Assembly (NCBI GenBank): GCA_036877525.1
Contig: JAZGTH010000088.1
Coordinates: 2,522,501 to 2,586,500, forward strand
Direction of reading: 5' to 3'
DNA from: Chromobotia macracanthus
Taxonomy: Eukaryota > Chordata > Actinopteri > Cypriniformes > Botiidae
DNA length: 64,000 nt
The position numbers and the translations under genes are program-made. Below, piece by piece: positions 1-11,975 of the stretch (its first letter is position 1; the number at the start of each line of letters is the position of its first letter). A model generated the notes under the pieces. It worked only from the letters and a program-made list of their open reading frames with translations, did not search any database and was not told where the DNA came from.

Positions 1-762
1 TTGAGTTCATATTAAATCTTCATTAATAAATGAAATAACAAAATTTACCAACTCAAGTTGACACAAAGTCTGTCTGTCTCTGCACATTACACATTAAAGT
101 ATTAAAGTATGTTGACATTTTGACTACACAATCAACTTTGTTGATCAAACAAAACTGAGAATTTTTTTAAAAAGGACAGAGACAACTACAAATAGAACAG
201 CCTAACATCAGCGGTCAGTGATGCCTCACTAAGTCACCTGTGTGCCCAAAACACATGCTGAGTGAACAGAGAGCAGAGTGTGTAGTGTTAGACAAACTGG
301 GTTAAACTTTCCTTCCACTGCACAGCTGGTAAGCACTTTCAACAAAAGTTCACGCCGACAAGTGTCATTGTGCTCTACAGGCAGCTGTCAGTTTTCGATT
401 GATAACTCTTCTCAAATGAGCCATGAGCTGAAAGTCGAGTAATCTCTAGTGTCAAGAGGGTTTGAACTGACTTGACCTACATATCTGCCCGATATTCCAG
501 CCAAATGATGCTTTTAAAAGCTACCAGGGCACAGTGGAGCAAGAAAAACTCAGTATAAATCCTGAGTATTGCTGAATGGAAGCATCCATCTTCTGTCAGA
601 TTAAAACATACAGCTGTGTGTACTGTGTCCTAAACAGGTGCACTGTGACAGCTTTCAAATATGAAGTGATTTTTCTGTCCATGCCGAAAAAGTTGAAATG
701 CTGCATGAAGCAGCAAAATCAAAACGTTTAATATGTAGCTGATGGAGTCGATTTTTAGGTTT
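1..762. other. intergenic, nothing recognised
   Basis: AT-rich, no repeat family or ORF recognised. Confidence 0.45.
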
Positions 763-872
763 AAATTTTAGGATTTTAGAACATTTACGTGATGTTTCCA
801 TTAAGTAACAAAAACATAAAAAAATGCTCTTTTAAATGTTCTAGGAACGTTAAAAACATCTTTTTTTTCATA
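763..872 (-). mobile_element. family A element, partial
   Basis: Carries the reverse-orientation segment running from the degraded AATTTTAGG end through GATGTTTCCATTAAGTAAC and TTCTAGGAACGTTAAAA. The terminal CCCAGC and the distal two thirds are missing. Confidence 0.75.
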
Positions 873-1525
873 TTAATGATATTGAAAATTGTTCAATCGT
901 TATGCGCATGAAGCTGTTCAATCGTTAAGAGCATGAATCTGCCTAAAAACATGCACACAATAAACATAACACACACAACTGAGTGCTAAAGGGGCTGTTT
1001 GAGAACCCAGTCAACCAAATCAAAACTAGAGCATCTACATTTGAGTTAATAGAAGACTTCAGCTAAATCGTGTGCTGGTTTGTGCATCGAGTGAATTCAT
1101 GTGATTGGCTCTTTAATCGTGACACATTTCAGATATGTTGAAATATCTGCTGCTTGTGTTTGGTGTGATGTTTACGCCACCAACCTTGAATTTCTTGCAA
1201 TTATATATCTTTGCAAGCGACCGCTTCTCGCTCTGCTGTAGCTATAAATAAAAAAGGCAAAAATGCCTACAAAACCCTCCAGGCATTGTATCACCCCACC
1301 ACAACCTCCATCAGGAGATTCCAGGGCTGTTGTATTGTTCGGCTCTGCTTGTTGTGGCAGGAGAGTTGCAATTACATGAAAAGCACTATGGGCATATAAA
1401 CAGAGAAAAGTGGCATACAAACGCAATGATTCATTCATCTGTTCATCCCAGATCTTCTGTCCTGCATGATTGCTAAAACTCATAAATGCCCCTGAGAGCA
1501 CCAAACTAAATTGCATACAGAATGT

Positions 1526-1820
1526 CCCAGCTAACAGGGAATATTCACAGAATGTTGACCAATGTACTCTAAAAGTTCTCTCAGAGTTATAAAAAAATGT
1601 TCTTGAGTACGTTAGTACAACATTTTTTAATGTTACATATTATCTCAAAAATGTTATTCTTTGGATGTTTTAAGTGGAACGTTTTAGCATTACAGAATTT
1701 TATTCTGTATTTACATTATACATTACATTACTCTATTTACATTATATTTACATTCCTAGAACTGTAACATTTTTGGAAACATTAGGTAAACGTTCTTACA
1801 ACCGAAAATTATTAGCTGGA
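1526..1820 (+). mobile_element. family A element, both ends present, 2-bp duplication GT
   Basis: Starts CCCAGCTAACAGGG and ends TTAGCTGGA (last G changed to A). Flanked on both sides by GT. The interior shows ATGTTGACCAATGT, AAAAGTTCTCTCAGAGTTAT and the TTAGTACAACATTTT block typical of the family. No coding capacity. Confidence 0.9.
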
Positions 1821-2372
1821 GTGACACACAGCCTTATTTTGAAACATGTAGCCATGCTTATACATCCAGTGAGTACACAGCCTCCCAAAGCGCCAGCCTT
1901 CTCACTTTCTCATATATTGTTGTATTGTTTTAAAGGACAATCAGGGAGTAAAATGTAATCAAGCAGAAACAGTCGCAGTCTGACAGGTGAGGAGCCAAAG
2001 TCAAACATGATGAGTTTCTTCAGAGAGCGAATGTGACACCAGACAATATACCAATCAACCGGCTGCAGGCTGTTACGGCCCCTATCTGTGCCTGACGCTG
2101 GATATGACATTGGACTTGCTGTTGCATTAGGGCCGGCTAAAAAATCGTTAACCTCTGGAATGTGCGATGGGATTTTCTGTGTGAGAGATCTATGCAAATG
2201 CTGGAAAGTTTTTGCATAATGAGAGTCAGGGATAAAGTAAGTGTTCGTTAGCTTAACTGGGAATTATCTGCTTAAAATATTTAATGCAAATACATTAATA
2301 ATGAAAATCTACTAGCTTTCCATTGAGCTGTGACTAGACAGCACGAGATGTATTTTAACATATGTATATGTA

Positions 2373-2479
2373 GTTTAAAGGTGGGGTAGGCAATTTCAGA
2401 GAGGCTAGTGATAGTAAGCTAGCTTTGAAAGCACAAGATCCCGCCCTCTCCAAAGCCACGCCTCCTCCAACACATGAAC
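2373..2479 (+). mobile_element. family B element, left part only
   Basis: Begins TTTAAAGGTGGGGTAGGCAA and continues with the CAAAGCCACGCCTCCTCCAA segment shared with 10259..10632 and with the complement of 47030..47324. It stops near the family A piece at 2500, so its right part is lost or displaced. Confidence 0.75.
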
Positions 2480-2499
2480 CTGGTAGTTATTGAAACTTT

Positions 2500-2651
2500 A
2501 AACTGGAACATTTAACAGAATTAAAAATGTTTAAATAATGTTCTTATAAGCCCAAAAAACTGTTACGTTAAACTTTCAAAGTAACATTTTAATGTTTTTG
2601 TAACTTTATACGTTACGGAAACATTCTTAAAACCTAAACGTTTTAGCTGGG
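2500..2651 (+). mobile_element. family A element, 3' half
   Basis: Contains GGAACATTTAACAGAATTAA, ATAATGTTCTTATAAG and the terminal ACGTTTTAGCTGGG. The 5' half is absent. It adjoins a broken family B element. Confidence 0.8.
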
Positions 2652-4387
2652 GATGTTGTGGTGAAAAGCATTGCTTTAGTTTCAGAACATAGGTAAACCA
2701 ATATGACCCGCAGACTGACACACTCAGAGCAAAACAGGCACATATCTCTTACCGTATTCGAGGGCTAGTGAAGAATACTAGATCTCCAGTACACTCCACG
2801 TTGCACACTAGCTGTTCTTGTATTCTGTGGTTTCCTTTAAACAAACTGCACTGAGACGACACCTATCAAAACAAGTGTTTATTAATAATAGCTCAGCCTA
2901 ACTTGTCTTGAGAGGCATTACCCACAATGCACTTCTCTGAATTCCCTGAAGTTAACGCTTTACAATGAGACAGAGCTGCAAGGTGGACATGTTATTGTAC
3001 CGATTGCTCAGGTTACATTGAAACACGTCTGAAAATTCAACAGGAAAACCAGTTACACAAACTGACCGAGAGACGCTGCTCTAAGTTTCCTCTTGAGTTG
3101 CAGATTGATCAGTTTGGCTTATAACTTACTTAAACTTGGTACAAATTTAGTCAGAATACAAATTAGTTAAAAATAAAATTACAAAAGATTTTTGCAGGCC
3201 TTGATTTTATTAGTCTGAAGTTGATTGTATGCTGTATTTTTGTAAATAAGAACATTTTTATAAAGGTTACAAAGACAACGTTATTTATTTGTTAGAATAC
3301 CATGCACAGATGACTCATTTACAGTAAGACCAGGAATGTTTATTAGTAAGTAAGTGGGTTTGATTATGATTTTATGTTGACATTACATACTGCAGAGCAT
3401 AAATAAAAACTATATTAAACATGAAAGCGCAGTCTCTGAGCAATAAACATCCTCTGCGGAGGATCACCAATAAGACTAAATACCCGAGAGCTGCATACTA
3501 AAATTTAAATGTAATTGGAGAGTGTGTAAACCAGGTTGTCTTTTAAGTGCCAGCAGAACTCCAGAAATACCACGGCATGTGGGTGAGGCTACAACCAGTG
3601 ACACACTTAAGAGGATCAGGGCACTCCAGCAGTCTGTGAACTGGAGAAGCTTCAGGCTCTGGCCATCATAACATATGCTGTTTTAGGTTTTCAGCTAGCA
3701 AAATTAACAGCTTTCTATGCAATCACACTTCCCTGCACTGAAAATCTGACATATTTAAATGCTATAAAATATTGAATATACTACACTAATATTGTATATT
3801 CAAATACTAAAAATAAATTAATATAAAGATTTGTCCATATACAGCAAAGAATGCACCTAAAAATCTGACAAAGGGTTAGGAAAAATTACTTGTTTAAACT
3901 AGCATAAATATTTACAATAGCCACGTACAAAGTTGCTGATTCCAGGAAGGGCATTTTTATATATTTATTTTATTTTTTGCAGTGTCGTTTTTATATGGAT
4001 GATTAATGTTTTTGTATGACCTTTGTATATCTACCTCCATAGCCTCAAGTGAAATCCAGTGATCCATATGGAAGGGTCATTCTAACCTTTTGATCTCTCT
4101 GTAATATTAGTCAGGGCAGCGATGAATCTGGAACTCAGTAAATGACACTTTCTGTTCTACACAACTGCACGCTTAATATATGGGCTTATACATTACGAGC
4201 TGTGATTGGTTCTGAAGTATATGAAATAATAAAAAGAGGTTGTAAAATGAATAAAGGAGGACGTGCAGAACAGCTCAGCTAGGCATGCGTTTTGAATATT
4301 AGTGACGGGGTTGCATAAATCTTCATGTTTCATTTGTATTGGTTGTGTAAGAAAGTGTCGCGTAAAAAATGAATAACATCATCCACA
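2652..4387. other. intergenic, nothing recognised
   Basis: AT-rich and free of recognised repeats. Confidence 0.45.
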
Positions 4388-4870
4388 CAATTTTAAATTG
4401 CAATAACGTTTCCCTAACATTTCCATTAGGTAACAAAAACGTTAAAAATGTCATTTTGAAAGTTCTAGGAACCTTAAAACGTCCAGTTTTGTAGACATTG
4501 TATTGCCTAGTATAAGAATGTTATTCAAACAGTTGCCATGTTCCTGTAGCTCAGTTGGTGGAGCATTGCATTAGCAGTGCAAAGGTTGTGGGTTTGAATC
4601 CCAGGGAACACACTAAAATGTAAAGTTGAAAAATGTTTAACTTCAATGTACAGTTGCTTTGAATAAAATCATCAGCCAAATGCCTAAATGTGTTCATTCT
4701 GTAATATCTTTAAATATGTTCCACTAACAACTTAAGAATAACATTTTTGATATATAATATAGAATGTTATAAAAATGATCTACTAACGTTACTGCAGGGA
4801 TGTTGTTGATAACTGAGAGAACTTCTAGAGAACATTAGTCAACAGTCTGAGAACGTTCCCTGTTAGCTAG
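4388..4870 (-). mobile_element. family A element interrupted by a tRNA-derived SINE
   Basis: Reverse-orientation left half (AACGTTTCCCTAACATTTCC, GTTAAAAATGTCATTTTG, TATTGCCTAGTATAAGAATG) and right half (CCACTAACAACTTAAGAATA, GAGAACGTTCCCTGTTAGCT) are separated by about 155 bp of foreign sequence (4538..4694). The terminal CCCAGC is lost on the left, and the right end reads GCTAG. Confidence 0.9.
4538..4694 (+). mobile_element. tRNA-derived SINE nested in a family A element
   Basis: The head resembles a tRNA-Ala: TGTAGCTCAGTTGGTGGAGC (D arm and A box), TTGCA-TTAGCAG-TGCAA anticodon stem-loop with AGC, then GTGGGTTTGAATCCCAG (T arm and B box). The acceptor ends do not pair properly and a non-tRNA tail follows, ending GCTTTGAATAAAATCATCAG, a decayed form of the teleost tail GTCGCTTTGGATAAAAGCG. 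It is therefore a SINE, not a working tRNA gene. Confidence 0.8.
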
Positions 4871-5267
4871 AAAGGTAGTATAAACCTTAAAGAGTGAGAC
4901 TGAGTTATGCAGAATGTATTTAACCTCTGTGATCCACACATGCTATGAACACAATATCATATGATTCTGATATGAATGACATGTATCTCTCTATGACTTC
5001 CAGATGGGAAGCAAATGTTAAAAAAAAACAGTTTTACTGAAGAGATTTGTGGCGTTAATCCCATGTGTACTGCAGCATTATTATTTATTTTTTGCAAGAC
5101 TAGGTTTTAGTATGTAGGTGTATCAGATGTCAAAATAGTTTTTCAGTCTCAAAACAAAGTTTGTGCAGTTTTTAATGCACTGGGGAATAAGTGTAATAAT
5201 GCACAACTAGCTTTCTACATTTCTGAAGGTGTTTGTGAAGCTTGCAAATGAAAAACAAGACACCTTT

Positions 5268-5400
5268 GTGTTAGGGCATTCTGGGTAGTTACCAGGGCTT
5301 TGCTATGAGGTTTCTAAATTGTTCTGTGCTCTAAGTGGTTGCTAGGGTGTTGCTATGCATTTGATACAGTATAATGTCTCAGAGTGGCTGCAAATATGTT
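5268..5400 (+). repeat. GGTTGCTAGGGTGTTGCTATG-type repeat fragment
   Basis: Shows GGTAGTTACCAGGGCTTTGC and GGTTGCTAGGGTGTTGCTAT, an imperfect internal repeat known to me from cyprinid intergenic DNA. Related pieces lie at 37385..37455 and, inverted, at 17495..17635. Confidence 0.6.
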
Positions 5401-6215
5401 ATGGGCTATGTCAAATGAGTCTCTGTGATATATCCCTCAATCTCTACAATAAGATTCTATAGTATTTTCTGTATATTTTGTCAATTGCACTGGCGACAAC
5501 ATTCTTTACATTCTGCCTTAATAAACAAATTACTTCTTCAGACCAGCAGCTACATGCACTGCAGAGGAAGACTGTATTCAGAATCCATAATTAAAAAGCG
5601 AATAGACACAAAGGAATCTACTTCTGATAATAATAATAAAAAGGTTTGAATGTCACTGAATGAGAAACAGATTGTGACTCTGAGGAACTCATCAGCCAAA
5701 CCTCAGACTGACACAAAAGAACATTTTTCCTTCTGATCAGTCAGACTGGATCTGTGCTCGGAGAACTGTGGGTTCAGATGAAAGAAACAACAACGAGCTA
5801 ATAAAATCTTTTTGTCTTTTTTCTCAGTTAAACAACAGTTGCAAATCTTTCAAGGAAAAATAATGTAGCTCCTGTTCATTTTTTGCAGTTTTTCTAAAAG
5901 TATGCCTAAAGTTTTAGGGCTAGAAACATAATTTATGTCAGCACGGATGATCTAATATACCAATATGAGAATATTTATCTGAAAATTTATCTTAATTTGT
6001 GAAAGAGTTTCAGTTGTATTTTTTTCTCCTAAGGCAGTCGCAGGTCATTACTAAACTCTGTATGGGTTTTGCCCTCTCAGTGTCGGCATTCTTTCATGAG
6101 TAAAATTCGGAGAAAAGAAAATTGAATTGGTGTGCTTCCAAAGTATCCAAGTGTTTATTTGGTCCAGTTGCAGCCTTATAAAGGCCAGTCTGTCTTATTC
6201 TGTCACTCGGGGCAA

Positions 6216-6318
6216 CCCAGCTAACAGGGAACATTCTCATAATGTTCTCAGAAGCTTTTATAAAAGCGCTCTCAAAGTTATCAAAAAAGTTATTGCAGTA
6301 ATGTTAGTAATGTACACT
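6216..6318 (+). mobile_element. family A element, 5' part only
   Basis: CCCAGCTAACAGGGAACATT through TATCAAAAAAGTTATTGCAG to TAATGTTAGTAATGTACA; sequence then diverges. The first 100 bp are well kept. Confidence 0.85.
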
Positions 6319-6992
6319 GCATGATTCTTAGCTGTGTCATTTATTATCATGGTAGAGAGAATCATACTTTTAGCGCATTCGTAATAGTTTTTATGTTTGC
6401 ATTATTGTGAAAACAAGCTGCTGTGTGAAGCTAGTGCCCCATGAACTGGCACAAACGTTCTAATAGGTTGTGTTGGGCAGAATGTATTTCCTGTCTGAGA
6501 CACAGGCATCAATCTGGCTGTGTTAGGTGTCATCTGCCCTGAACTCAACACAGATCATGTAAACTGCTTTGGGAAGGAGGGGAGACAGTATTTTACAGTT
6601 TCATAATTAAAAAACTAACGTGTGCGCTCAAAGTGTCATATCCTTGTAAATAAAAACAGATTTGTTTGTGTAAATACTGGGGCTCTTAATTGAATGTACT
6701 GATTTAGTTAATGAAATGTTTTAAAAAAAGGTGTTAAAAGTGATTTTCTGCTATTAAAGCTAATTCAGGATGATGTATGAGTTACATGTAAAGGACTCAG
6801 GTTCACAGTCAGTTTGACTCATTTCCTACCACATTTGATATCTCGACAGAGAGTAGAGAGTGCTCCGTCCACATGATGCTGTTGCTGATCACTGTTTCCT
6901 ACTTAATCAAATCATTAACAAATTATTTAATTTCTATTCTTTTGTTTTTGCAAATATCTTGTCTGACACTGGCCAAGCAAGAAAATTAGCTA

Positions 6993-7237
6993 CCCAGCTA
7001 ATAATTGTATAATTATTATTGTATTTGTTATTGCTTGGTTAAAAATGCTGTTCAAATTTTGTTTAAGTTCTGTAACATTTTTAAGTTCTGTAACAAAACT
7101 TAAAAATAATGTTTTACATATATGTATAAAATGTAAAAGTGTTCTACTAACAGTTCTGCAAGAACGTTTTTGATAGCTTTGAAAGAACTTTTAGAGAAAA
7201 TTAGCCAATGTTCTGAGACCCATTCCTGTTAGCTGGG
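6993..7237 (-). mobile_element. family A element, internally deleted
   Basis: Starts CCCAGCTAATAATTG and ends ATTCCTGTTAGCTGGG in reverse orientation, but the segment after the left end is shortened. Flanks are TA and TG, one mismatch from a 2-bp duplication. Confidence 0.85.
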
Positions 7238-8211
7238 TGCCTGTTTTCTCCAGCAGAGTAAAGTCGTGTTCACACTGTATGATTATTAGGATCCTTTATG
7301 CAAAATAGGGACATTACCAGAACAGAATTATGCATTGCAGCATAATTGTGGTTAAAAAAAAGTGCACTCAACTCGACTATATTTTTGATGTTTCTCTGCT
7401 TTAGGGTTTCAGTTGTGTAAGTGGTAACTGAGTGTTCAGTACACCTTATAAGGAGAACAGTCCCAGATATCACATTATATATTACATGAGAGTCTAACCC
7501 ATCTTCAGGGTTCACATCTTTTAATGTGTAATGAAACCCTGCAAAACACTGAGGTGAAACCATTTGTACTGGAATATGACAGAAGATCCGAAACAAGATA
7601 GGAATGTAGGGAAGCATTTTAATGAATCTCAAACCCACGGCTTACCAGGAAACTAGCGTCTTGAAGCTAATGATGTTCCTGACCATCAGTTAGACTTTGG
7701 GCTTTACTTTATACTTGTTCTTTGAACATATAGGCTTGATCAGAGCTCTTACAGAGAGCCATTGTAATGAATTCAGAGGCATTTATATAACCGTGTTTCT
7801 GTCTCAACTGTGGGAAAGAGTCTGAGCATGACTCTGGGCTGTTGTATTATTGGATGGCATATTATTTATTTATTTTTTTGTCAGGGAGATAAACGTTGAT
7901 GCTTAAAACAGCAGCACGATACTGTCAGTATTGCTGGCATGCAGGAGTCACCTCTCAGTTCTGCAGTAAATAGAATGTATGAATGTAATTGATAATTATG
8001 GCTTTATTGAATTTATAGTTTGGACTGACAAAATGTGATTGCATAGTGTACGTGATACAAATTAACTTTAGTTTTTAAGATATGTGGTGCGTTACCTTCA
8101 GCAGTCTGCCCCTGCTGTTAGCTACTGTAACTACACCACATTACCAATAATAAACTCCCTATCCCCAGTTTTCATTACTGCAATTAGAAAAAAATAATTA
8201 CATTAAATGCA

Positions 8212-8345
8212 TTTAAAGGCCATTCACACCAAAAGCAATAACTATAAAGATAACTATATTAGCATCCACAGCTTTAAATTCAAATGGATTTGCTTGGCAA
8301 CGTGATGAGATCATGTGACAACATTAAATTCCATTTCAGCAGCTG
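8212..8345 (+). repeat. fragment of a TTCACACC...ATAACTATAAAGATAAC repeat
   Basis: AAAGGCCATTCACACCAAAA followed by ACTATAAAGATAACTATATT and GTGATGAGATCATGTGA resembles a known cyprinid miniature-transposon type. It is degraded and no right end was identified. Confidence 0.45.
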
Positions 8346-8446
8346 TTCACAGAACTACATTTTGTGAATCTAGTTGCACAGAAACGTTTTACTGCAGCGT
8401 TTATCATTGCATAATGTTTCACACTTTGCAGTTTAGCAGACAGTAT

Positions 8447-8676
8447 CTCATCTAACAGGGAGAATTCTCAGAACGTTGGCTTACGGTTCTGTCAAACTTA
8501 TTCTTAAATTGTTAGTGGAACGCTTGGAAAAATATAAAAATGTTACAGAATTAAAAAGCTGTAAACAAGCAATACCCTAGAATGCTCCTAGAACTCCAAA
8601 ATAACATTTTTCATGTTTTTGTTACTTAATAGAAACGGTAGGGAAACACTCTTACAACCTAAAATTGTTAGCTGGG
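8447..8676 (+). mobile_element. family A element, internally deleted, 2-bp duplication AT
   Basis: The left end is decayed (CTCATCTAACAGGG), the right end intact (AAAATTGTTAGCTGGG). AT flanks both sides. About 80 bp between the GTTCTGTCAAA and TTGTTAGTGG segments are missing compared with long copies. Confidence 0.85.
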
Positions 8677-8774
8677 ATGCAGTACACAGCGTACAGCACT
8701 CAGCAGACAGGAAGCTAGTTCTCCATTCCGTGACTCTTTCTATGTGTGGGTGCGTGTTTGTGTGTGTTTATGAG

Positions 8775-8825
8775 TGGGTAGGGGAGATCAAAAGAGAGAG
8801 AGAGACAGACAGGAAGAGAGGCTGG
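8775..8825 (+). repeat. short GA-rich low-complexity run
   Basis: Imperfect (GA)n with GACA interruptions. It inflates overlapping open frames, which I do not regard as genes. Confidence 0.7.
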
Positions 8826-9108
8826 GAAAGATACTATGTGTGCTCTTATATGTGGTTCCGATCAGAACACAACAGAGCAGAGCAACAGTTTGCTGCAGTA
8901 CTGTCAGCATGCCAGCGCTACGCTGCATAATTTATTTACCCTGCAGATGGTCATATCCATGGCAACGAATTCTCGCGCTGCTGTTTACAGGTGGCAGCTG
9001 GATGCCACGCTGATGAGATTTGGGGTTAGTTGCTCTTAATAGAAGCCATTACAGTAGTAATGAACACAGAACCGATCCAGATAAAAAGGCATGTTTTCCT
9101 TGGTTTTC

Positions 9109-9418
9109 CCCAGCTAACAGGGAACATTTGCAGAACATTGAGCTAATGTTCTCTCAAAGTTCTTTCAATATTATTAAAAACATTCTTGCAGTAAAGTTAG
9201 TAGAATGTTTTTTTTTATCGTTGTATATCATATATTAGATGTGTACACGATTTGGTATATAAGTAGTTAGTGGAATGTTTTAAAAAAACTGTTCCTAGAT
9301 TTTTCAACTTTTCAATTTTCAATTTTCAAGCCCACTTTTCAACTTTTATTTTTAACATTTTTGTTACTTAACAGAAATGTTAGAGAAATGTTCTTACAAC
9401 CTGACATTGTTAACTGGG
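9109..9418 (+). mobile_element. family A element, both ends, 2-bp duplication TC
   Basis: CCCAGCTAACAGGGAACATT at the left and CATTGTTAACTGGG at the right. TC on both sides. It has an internal pyrimidine-rich local duplication (TTTTCAACTTTTCAATTTTC) not seen in other copies. Confidence 0.9.
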
Positions 9419-10258
9419 TCTGCGCCTAAATTCACCACTGAGACGCTGCAGTGAGCAACTCCAACAACTGTGGTTTCAAGCACTCATTTAGCGCGCCATC
9501 ATGTGATTCACAAAAGGACTGTGCTAATCCGGTAACACAGACAATAACACACAAATTGCACACTGCAATCTTCAGATCTTGTAGGCGGGATCTGAGAGCC
9601 CGGGACATCTATTTAGTCCAAAATATTAATTATGCAAGCAAAAATAGCGCTGACTTGCTGACATGCTGTACATACATTCTATATTATGTATGTAATACAG
9701 ATTAATTTCCCTGCATTTGCGTTGAAATTAATTGGATGTGTTCGTTTTGAAATGAATAAGTATGACTTAATTTAAATATTGCATTTTGCACATGCTAAAG
9801 CTGGATTGTGGGCGAGAAATGAATAAGACGCAGAATTTTTTGTGCTAAAATGCCACACGCCCCAACTGTTTAGTGCGTTGAATTCAATTATAAATCTAAT
9901 ATAAATAAATTATTAAAAATATTCACACATTTAGCTGGTGAATATATAGTTCTTAATAGCAGTTTAATTTGATCCCAGCATGTGTGGAAACTTACAACGA
10001 CAGTCTACAGTAAAATGATTTTCAAGATTAAAGCTGTTGATTTTGAGCCTTACTCATATCCTAGTATGGTCATATTTTTATTTGTACATACCTAATGTGA
10101 TAAAACTAGCTGTAAGCCAGTGAAATCCTCTTACATCACTTCTAGCTCTCTTGTTGATTTTTTTATGCCAGTGTGATTTGACTCTTAATTGAATTACCAC
10201 GAATAGCATATTGGTTTAATCCGAACCAAAATAAAAACATCCCAATTACAGTATATTA

Positions 10259-10632
10259 CATTACAGGCAGGGAACGCATATTCAGAGAGGCTAACAATAG
10301 CATGCTAGCTTTGAAAACATAGGAACCCACCCTCCCCTCAGAGCACTCTTCAAAACCACTCCTCTAAAACACACTGATGAGTGAAGACCGTCTGTGCAAG
10401 AAGAGTGCACGGATGTATGTAAATACATAGTTTGACAGGCAAGTAGGACATCCTATTGACTGAATGCAATGATTGCACGAACATTTTATGGTCCTGTGCC
10501 TTCCATGGAAGATACATAAATACAAATAAATATATTTATTTACTTTACTTAGTGATTGCTATCAGGACAAAAGACTTTCAACCAGCATAACAAAAATGTT
10601 TTTAGAAAAAAATGGCCTACTGTGCCTTTAAG
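10259..10632 (+). mobile_element. family B element, near full length
   Basis: Runs from a decayed TTACAGGCAGGGAACGCAT end to GGCCTACTGTGCCTTTAAG. Shares GGACATCCTAT, CTTAGTGATTGCTATCAGGA and TTTCAACCAGCATAACAAA with the complement of 47030..47324. Non-coding. Confidence 0.8.
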
Positions 10633-11084
10633 AAAAATGAGACAACTGAGTCTTGAATCTAAATGACGGACTGTTTATCCAGCATAAAGGTTTCTCAAAG
10701 TATTTAATCATTTTTTTATGTTTAGGTGGGCAATTTGACAGGGGTCTTGGACCTTTGTGAACAAAACATCTCAGCATGGATGCAGCATCTAATCAAAGTA
10801 ACAGCTTTAAGAAATATAGAAATATTCTATTCACAGACATTAGTTAATTTATTCTGCAACCAACAGCATCCAGTAATGGGGGTTACTAGATAAAGGGAGC
10901 AGTATGCAACCAGTCATGTGACCTAAACATGGCCGCCATCCAAGAGGGCTATAACACTTAGAGAAAGCCATTCATTAGCAATCCTATCTTATCCCATTCC
11001 ATCTTAGGAAAATGACGTCATAACACAGCTGATGGCACCAGAAGACAACACACAGTCTTGAACCTCTGCTACACAAACACACAC

Positions 11085-11096
11085 AGATAGATAGAT

Positions 11097-11193
<97 letters not shown>
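11085..11193 (+). repeat. (GATA)n microsatellite
   Basis: About 25 nearly perfect GATA units with one early interruption. Probably length-polymorphic. Confidence 0.98.
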
Positions 11194-11194
<1 letters not shown>

Positions 11195-11688
11195 CTGTTT
11201 TAATAACTTTGGTGTTATTGTCATATTCGACTTGATCAGTTAGTTAGGTAAATATATGTTCTCTCTTAGGTTTGTTTGTCTGACTGTCAGTTTGTTTAAA
11301 GAAAGTTGTTTTTAACTTTCAGATAGATGTGCGACTTAAAAGATTTTGTTTTAGGACTGTTAAACAGCGGTGACCAGATGACTTCCCTTATCTTGTATCG
11401 AGAGACCAAACTGTCAAGACATATCTGAACAAATCTGAACATATAAAACATAAAAGGTTATATTTCAGATAGATGATACCCCCACCCCAAGAGAAGCCCT
11501 CTTCTGTCCTCACCCGCCCACTCGCCCACTAGAAACTATGAGAGAACTGGATTAACCTTCTCTGACTCTCCTCACCCACACACAGAGCAAGATTTCCACA
11601 GCAGGAGGTCCAAGCATTTGTTCAGTTTAGAAACTTTGGAGATGTGGAGATGTTTTATGTCTTGCACAGAAAGATTGCTGGTGACGAT

Positions 11689-11975
11689 CCCAGCTAACAG
11701 GGAACATTCTCAGAACAATGACTAACATTCCATAAATGTTTCCTCAAAGTTATCAAACACGTTCGTGCAGTATTGTTAGTATAACGTGTTTTATATATAT
11801 TTAATAAAATATATATATATTTTATTTATATATAAAACACATATATATGTATGTATATATTGTTATTTTTAAGCAATTAGTGGAACATTTGTATAACCAA
11901 ACAATAACGTTAATTAAAAGCCTGAAAAAACAGTGTTTTGAACGTTCCTTGAATGTTTCTAGGATGTTGAAAACA
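11689..11975 (+). mobile_element. family A element, 3' end missing
   Basis: CCCAGCTAACAGGGAACATT start, CAGTATTGTTAGTATAACGT centre and GAACGTTCCTTGAATG; the terminal TTAGCTGGG is lost. The centre holds an AT-rich stem-loop: GTGTTTTATATATA (11786-11799) pairs with TATATATAAAACAC (11827-11840). Confidence 0.85.

Noticed and set aside
4540..4615. Possible functional tRNA-Ala(AGC) gene
   Set aside because: D, anticodon and T arms are tRNA-like, but the acceptor stem does not pair and a SINE tail follows.
8613..9039. Three overlapping 67-105 codon plus-strand frames
   Set aside because: They cross a family A end and a GA run in different frames; no common protein signal.
11085..11193. GATA run as a regulatory GATA-factor array
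   Set aside because: A plain tetranucleotide microsatellite explains it.
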